This document shows positions 59,343-64,000 of a stretch of DNA of 64,000 nucleotides, piece after piece. A program made the position numbers and the translations under genes. Every line of letters starts with the position of its first letter. Within the stretch, counting starts at the first letter, position 1. The notes under the pieces were generated by a model, which worked only from the letters and a program-made list of their open reading frames with translations, was not told where the DNA came from and did no database searches. The stretch is from Hofstenia miamia (taxonomy: Eukaryota > Xenacoelomorpha > Acoela): positions 1,621,490 to 1,685,489 of the forward strand of contig SCFE01000013.1 in assembly GCA_004352715.1 (NCBI GenBank), given 5' to 3'.

Positions 59343-59572
59343 AAACCACATCGGTGACTTGCACTCGGAATTAATTTGCGAAAAAATGTTAGCGGTGAAG
59401 TTTTCGTTAAACACATGTTTTTACGCATAGGTTTACAGTATAATTTAACGTTTTATATGACGTAATTTTGCAGTTGATCTTTACCAATAGTGTTGACGCA
59501 TATTTCGGTTCTACACATTTCTTCAAATACATTTATGCAAAGGAATTTATTATGCGCATACAGACGTTTGAC
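59343..59572 (-). repeat. Left arm of a 230-bp inverted repeat pair
   Basis: Its reverse complement matches 61866-62092 along nearly the whole length: AAACGTCTGTAT, GAAGAAATGTG.AGAACC, ATCAACTGCA, TTAAATTATACTGT, TTCCGAGT.CAAGTCAC and GATGTGGTT in the same order. The outer end is AACCACATCGGTGACTTG. Confidence 0.8.
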
Positions 59573-60001
59573 CTGCTTAAATTCGATATATAAAAAACTC
59601 ACAAATCATTACAATAATCAAAACAAACTAAAATAAATGGAAAGTTTGATGAAACTTGGTATTTAAATTAGGTTTCTGCTTCTTAATAAAAATTGATTCT
59701 GCGATCTTAGTGCATTACTATTTTATATTAAACTATTAACGTCTTATACTGATGCCTTGTGTATTTCCCTAATTTCACTAGAAGTTCTTCGGATTCAAGC
59801 TAAAAATTGCTTATTCCTTATCAAACTTAATGCGATTCAAGAATATTTTGAAATTAAATCGATTAGTTCATAACATATATCATGAAATGTCTTTAGTCTA
59901 TTAAAATTGTCTATTTTCTTATTATATACAAATATCTCCTTTTTGTAAAAATTTTATAAAATTTTTATCAAATTTTATCATGCTATACACCAATCGATAG
60001 C

Positions 60002-60003
<2 letters not shown>

Positions 60004-60062
<59 letters not shown>

Positions 60063-60072
60063 GTATGTATGT
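60004..60072. repeat. (AT)n and (ATGT)n microsatellite
   Basis: TA dinucleotides from 60004 to about 60051, then a TATATATGTATGTATG tract. Confidence 0.9.
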
Positions 60073-60189
60073 AAATGTATGCAAGTGTATTCGTGTAGGC
60101 ATAACGATTATGTAAATTATATTTCAAGGATTAATTTGCTAAATTTTTTCTTCATTTCTTAGTATTATGAAATTCATTTGAATACTTAC

Positions 60190-60700
60190 TGCATTTGTTG
60201 TCGGGAAATAGGAGTCTAATTCAGACAGCTTTTTTTCAAACTGAGCGTGATCAAACATAAAGGAGAAGGAAGAGCTATCTAGAGAATAAGGAAGTTTTAA
60301 GGATTTTAACTTTTGATTCTCTTTATGTATATTAAATTCCGATCTGCCATTACTCTTAACAAAGGTTTTAGCTTTATTTGAAATTGACTGTGCTGAGCTC
60401 AATACATGATCTGTAGTTAAAACTTCGTAAGAATTATTCAATGCCGCTTTTGCATTTTTGATCACACTTTTCTTCATTTTGCGTATTGTCGCCAGTAAAC
60501 TATCAAATTTATTTCCAATTGTTTCTATGCAGTCTTCAATAGCTTCATCGTTGCTTGCTGATATTGATTTTGCGCTTTCAATTAATTCGAGAGCCTTTTC
60601 AATCATTTTCTCTGCAGCTTGAAGATTTTTATCTCCTAAATTTTTGATAATTAATTCTTGATATGTGCAGAAGGAATGGGAACTAGGCTATGATGTGCTA
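60190..60700 (-). CDS. Internal exon, coiled-coil protein (TRIM-like)
   Basis: A minus-strand frame is open from about 60700 to the donor GTAAGT at 60189. Its text is KMIEKALELIESAKSI, then NDEAIEDCIETIGNKFDSLL, KMKKSVIKNAKAALNNSYEV, an intermediate helix, and FDHAQFEKKLSELDSYF. The long, charged helices with regular hydrophobic spacing look like a coiled coil. The pattern of ALE...S.....I...I...F..L....R resembles the coiled-coil part of TRIM/RBCC ubiquitin-ligase proteins. The upstream limit is uncertain: possible acceptors are near 60686 (ACATATCAAG) and 60704 (CATAGCCTAG). No RING, B-box or C-terminal domain exon was found. It has no internal stops. Confidence 0.5.
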
Positions 60701-60734
60701 AGGACAAAGATTTTGAATAATATTCATTTCATAT

Positions 60735-60944
60735 TCAAATTGAATTGCTTGTCAAAATTTTCAACTCCATAAATTTGGGGACTAGTTGCAAAGAGAGTTT
60801 TTGTGTGCAGATTAGATCTGTTTCTGAGAAGTAATTTAATAGATTAAGAATAATAATATTTGAATTATTTTCTAAAAACTTGATAGCAGTTGCACACCTC
60901 GTTTGTATGTCTTTTTCCTTCATGTAGAAAATTTGATTTACCAA
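60735..60944 (-). other. Possible upstream coding piece of the coiled-coil gene
   Basis: A 69-codon minus-strand frame reads KDIQTRCATAIKFLENN, then LICTQKLSLQLVPKFMEL, and lies just upstream of the exon at 60700-60190. It is protein-like, but no splice sites join it convincingly. Confidence 0.25.
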
Positions 60945-61196
60945 CAGTTTTTATTGAGGCATATTTTTATGATATTTGCACATTCTATTTTTGTTTCTTT
61001 GCTTGTATTTTACAAAAATAAGTCAATAAATAAATTAATACATAAAATGTTTGCATTTTTGCTTACTAAATTTAAAATGTATACTTGTAACTTAGAAATT
61101 TTTTAATTAAAAATGCTTCAATTTTTTCAAAATTTATGTCAAAATAGTCCATCAGAACCTCTGTAATATTTTAAATATTAATTTCAATTCTTGCTT

Positions 61197-61460
61197 AGCC
61201 CACCATAATAGTAACATAATTACAGACTTTCAGCTGTATAACTCATTTTCTATCTCTGCATTATGCTGTAAATGAAACATATGTTAATTAAATGTGATCT
61301 TAAAAGAAATTCCAAAATTTTAGAGGATTTCATCAAAAAAACGACCAAATAATCAGCATATGGCGCTAAGTAACAGCATGCTATTTGTAGGATGTAATCC
61401 CTCTTTAAATCATTGCAACAGGGCTTCTGAGTACTACACCTACAGCCCAGAGATGCTTTG
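61197..61460 (+). repeat. Interspersed repeat, copy 2
   Basis: Same ends and middle block as the copy at 40031-40225, with about 60 extra bases in the interior. It lies within the inverted-repeat pair, next to an (AT)n tract. Confidence 0.55.
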
Positions 61461-61509
61461 AAAAGAGAGCTGAGCCAGAATATTACCTACAATAATGGTG
61501 ATGAACTTA

Positions 61510-61510
61510 N

Positions 61511-61538
<28 letters not shown>
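61510..61538. repeat. (AT)n microsatellite with a single N
   Basis: One N at 61510 is followed by a TA run of 28 bases; another contig join or uncertain base. Confidence 0.9.
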
Positions 61539-61541
<3 letters not shown>

Positions 61542-61865
61542 CTGAAATATTTTTTGTTTCTTATTTTGTTCGTTTTGTCTCCATGTTGTATTTTATAAGC
61601 CTTGTGTAGCATACGGGAAGTAAAGATATTGTAAAGTACAATTTATATCACAGAAAAAAATAGAACAAAATTGCATCGATTCATTCTATCAATAAAATCT
61701 TATTATAAGTTGCTTATTTTGCTGAATTTGTGTTGAAAATTGCGGCCTCACCAAAAATATGTCGACAATATCCAATAGCACTATTTGTATTTAATGTTCT
61801 ATGGTAAGAGAAGTTGCCTGCCAATTTAAAGTGATTGTGTCATTATTAAGAATTAAGTAGGCGCC

Positions 61866-62092
61866 ACAAACGTCTGTATACGCTTAATTAATTCCTGGCA
61901 TAGTTATATTTGAAGAAATGTGCAGAACCCAAAAGCGTCAAAGCTATTTATAATAATCAACTGCACAATGACGTCATAATTTACGTTAAATTATACTGTC
62001 AACTTATGTGTAAAAAACACGAGTTTAACGTAAACTTCACAGTTAACATTTAATCGCGAATTACTTCCGAGTCCAAGTCACTGATGTGGTTA
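61866..62092 (+). repeat. Right arm of the 230-bp inverted repeat pair
   Basis: Partner of 59343-59572; the outer end on the other strand is AACCACATCAGTGACTTG. The pair spans 2.75 kb and encloses the coiled-coil exon, a microsatellite and an interspersed repeat copy. Confidence 0.8.
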
Positions 62093-62949
62093 GTTTTTTT
62101 TATAAATAATGGCAAGTTATTCCAATTATCAATGTGCAATTTAGAAATAAGTTTTTCAAAATTTCTCTTTGAACTTTTACTTTCCTGATAATAAAATTTC
62201 GTTTATTGGATGAACTACTCAAATAGGAAGGAAATTGAATTTTGTCAAACATTAACCGTTTGCTTACAACATCCTATTATTTAACTAACTAAAGGTATCT
62301 AACATAAAGGGAAGCATCATGAAAATTTTTCTTATTTTGGAAATTTTTAAGATTTATTCGTGTTGAAACATATATGTTCGGTCCATTTTATTTGCGAATC
62401 CAATTTATCCAGCAATGATTTTTCTAGGTTTTTATACCAGCGTTACAATACAAAAAAGGCATTAGTTAACTAAAATCGTTTTCTCATTTCGATAAATTTG
62501 GCTATGTGAAAAATGCATTTTATACCACCCCATGTTAACTAGTGCGTCAATAACTATACTCACTTGCAAAGACTTAAATGCAGTGTTTTAAACAACCTTA
62601 ATTTTAGCAAATCAATTTTTGTGAATGGAAGCAAATTTGAACTTTATCATGAAAATGTTTAAAGTTTAATGGTAACATTGCATCTAGTTGATAGAACAAT
62701 AAAAATTTTGCTATAATTTCATGTTTTATTATAAGTTCTTCAATACAAAATTCTAAAACATTGCGTTATTATCTTAAAACGCACATATGTACAGCACATT
62801 TAATGAAATCAACGACTTACAAAGACTTACAAGATGTGTTTGAATGCTTAATTATAACGCACTCGACATAATATGTTTAGTGAAGTTTAATTTATTGTCG
62901 ATTTTAGAACAGCTTCAATATAGACGTTAGCAAATTTTAATTTTTTATA
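62093..62949. other. AT-rich non-coding stretch
   Basis: Nothing recognised. Confidence 0.5.
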
Positions 62950-63300
62950 TTTAAATTTTCTTCTACTTTTTGAGACCGTACACATACTTCGGTTGTTAGT
63001 GGATTGATTGTGAGGCAATGCATACTAAAATATTGCTACAGGTTCTCAAGATTCCTTTCTAAAGTTTTTATTAAACTATAAATATTTTTATCATTAAATA
63101 TGCATGTGTCATCTGCATATTGAACTACACTGCAGTCGTTAGATTGAACGCCGTTCAGATACTTTAAAAAAGAAGTGGAACAGGTAAAGGTCTCTGAAGT
63201 ACCCCATTATGTAACAAATCGCAGTTAGAAAAAGTGCGTTCGATTTTAAACCGTTGAAATCGATTAGTGAGATAATTTTTAATTAGGTCTATCCTATTGG
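62950..63300 (-). pseudogene. LINE reverse-transcriptase remnant with YADD box
   Basis: The minus-strand text reads LIKNYLTNRFQRFKIERTFS, a degraded GV.QG..L.P..F block (GTSETFTC or PLPVPLLF depending on frame), then VVQYADDTCIFNDKNIYSL, then LERNLENL and MHCLTINPLTTE. YADDT is the catalytic box of non-LTR reverse transcriptases, here with both aspartates. The order SYL..R.Q, GV, YADD, N....KT is that of Jockey/CR1-like elements. Small frame changes and one stop break it. Confidence 0.75.
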
Positions 63301-63489
63301 AACAAAATAGCGTGTTGAAAAGAATTGAATATTTATTTAAATATCGACTGCTTTGTTCAATAGTTTTCGAAAAAGGTTTTCGATTATTTTTGTTACATAA
63401 AGGGGTTACATTTGCGAGCTTTCAAGGCGAAGGAAGTGAATTGTTACTTATAACTGAATTTTTAGTAAAAATGAATGGGTCGATTATTT

Positions 63490-63965
63490 TCTTCTGCCAA
63501 CTAGTTATACTTGTCCACAATATCTCTCCTTGCTTTCTACATTTATGTCCTTTGCTACTGCTATTCCCATTCTTTCCTATTCATCTACCACTGTTTTCTA
63601 TCCCCTTACTAGTTTGTATGTTGAAGTCCCACAGTATCCTAATCTCATTCACTATGACACCAAGTAGTCTATGTTCAATATATATATATATAATATAATG
63701 CTGTCTACTCAAGATTCAGCGTACGTTAATCTTAACTTGTCATGCCCGAGCGTATACTCATTATGTGCCAATTTCTCATAACCTGCTATCAAGTGATCTA
63801 CTGTCTCCAACTTTTCATTACATAGTCTGGAATTGTCACTTACCTCCACACTTCTGACGCTGTGCTTATTCACTCAGTTTGTCCCAACTGCTTGCTCATG
63901 TGCTGTCATTATCAGCGCCTAATGCCTTATTAGACTCTCTGCTTCTATCCTACTCTTGTAAGCCT
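63490..63965 (-). pseudogene. LINE C-terminal domain remnant (second, unrelated LINE)
   Basis: The minus-strand text reads AYKSRIEAESLI, ALIMTAHEQAVGTN, then RLCNEKLETVDHLIAGYEKL, AHNEYTLGHDKL and, after an (AT)n tract, EIRILWDFNIQTSKGIEN. This follows the pattern of the domain after the RT in many LINEs: an AA.EQA...N helix, a C..C....E...H....C finger (partly lost here), KLA...Y..RHD and ILWDF.I.TD. On this strand it comes before the YADD fragment at 63300, which is the wrong order for one element, so they are two insertions. Confidence 0.7.
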
Positions 63966-63982
63966 TCTTTCCTTCACCTTTT

Positions 63983-64000
63983 GTTCTCTCTCTCTCTCTC
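63983..64000. repeat. (TC)n simple repeat at the window edge
   Basis: The last 15 or so bases are CTCTCTCT and continue beyond the window. Confidence 0.8.

Noticed and set aside
63297-63698. 133-codon plus-strand ORF that begins like a LINE RT (SVLKRIEYLFKYRLL)
   Set aside because: The minus strand of the same DNA carries matched LINE motifs (SYL-type block, YADD, EIRILWDF); the plus frame has no catalytic box.
1-64000. tRNA, rRNA, CRISPR array or bacterial-type operons
   Set aside because: No B-box-like GGTTCGANTCC in a cloverleaf context, no rRNA-like conserved blocks, and no regularly spaced repeat array were seen by eye; a covariance-model search would be decisive.

Overview
The window reads as nuclear DNA of an AT-rich invertebrate animal, about 70% A+T by eye. 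It has split genes, long (AT)n microsatellites and a dense, mostly decayed load of animal-type transposons (Gypsy LTR elements, LINEs, piggyBac, Tc1/mariner, hAT, a TTAA-flanked Kolobok/Mutator-like element). Nothing looks bacterial: there are no operons, no CRISPR array and no tRNA or rRNA gene that I can find. I cannot name the species.

Region by region. Positions 1-204 (minus) hold a LINE reverse-transcriptase fragment cut by the window edge. Positions 840 to about 10.1 kb hold a decayed Gypsy element on the plus strand, in the order gag zinc knuckle, protease, RT, RNase H, integrase and integrase tail. A further 3.5 kb of degraded coding sequence lies in the place an envelope gene would occupy, followed by a polypurine tract and a 3' LTR. 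From 10 to 16.1 kb are further pieces of the same family: two more LTR copies (one inverted), a second integrase tail, and RT and integrase remnants. Two small MITEs with target-site duplications are nested there, and an exact 589-bp tandem copy joined by a single N is probably an assembly artefact. Positions 16.9-18.7 kb (minus) are a second kind of Gypsy element (K02A2.6-type gag and RT). Positions 20.1-21.2 kb (minus) are a broken piggyBac transposase, followed at 21.4-22.15 kb by a piggyBac-type non-autonomous element.

Host genes are sparse. An unidentified terminal exon lies at 22.45 kb (plus). A candidate two-exon small ORF lies at 26.1-26.4 kb (plus). The best gene is a minus-strand one whose last two coding exons (31.59-31.36 kb and 27.35-27.15 kb) encode an SCP2 sterol-carrier domain, most like the C terminus of stomatin-like protein 1; the splice phases match and a poly(A) signal follows. 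An internal exon for a TRIM-like coiled coil lies at 60.2-60.7 kb (minus), inside a pair of 230-bp inverted repeats.

The rest is intergenic or intronic AT-rich sequence with transposon remains: a LINE tail (23.3-23.9 kb), a TTAA-flanked element (35.7-37.1 kb), a Tc1-like element (52.1-54.2 kb), a foldback repeat (55.6 kb), a hAT MITE (56.5-56.9 kb) and two LINE fragments (63-64 kb). Four multi-base N gaps lie in or next to (AT)n repeats, and there are two single-base Ns.
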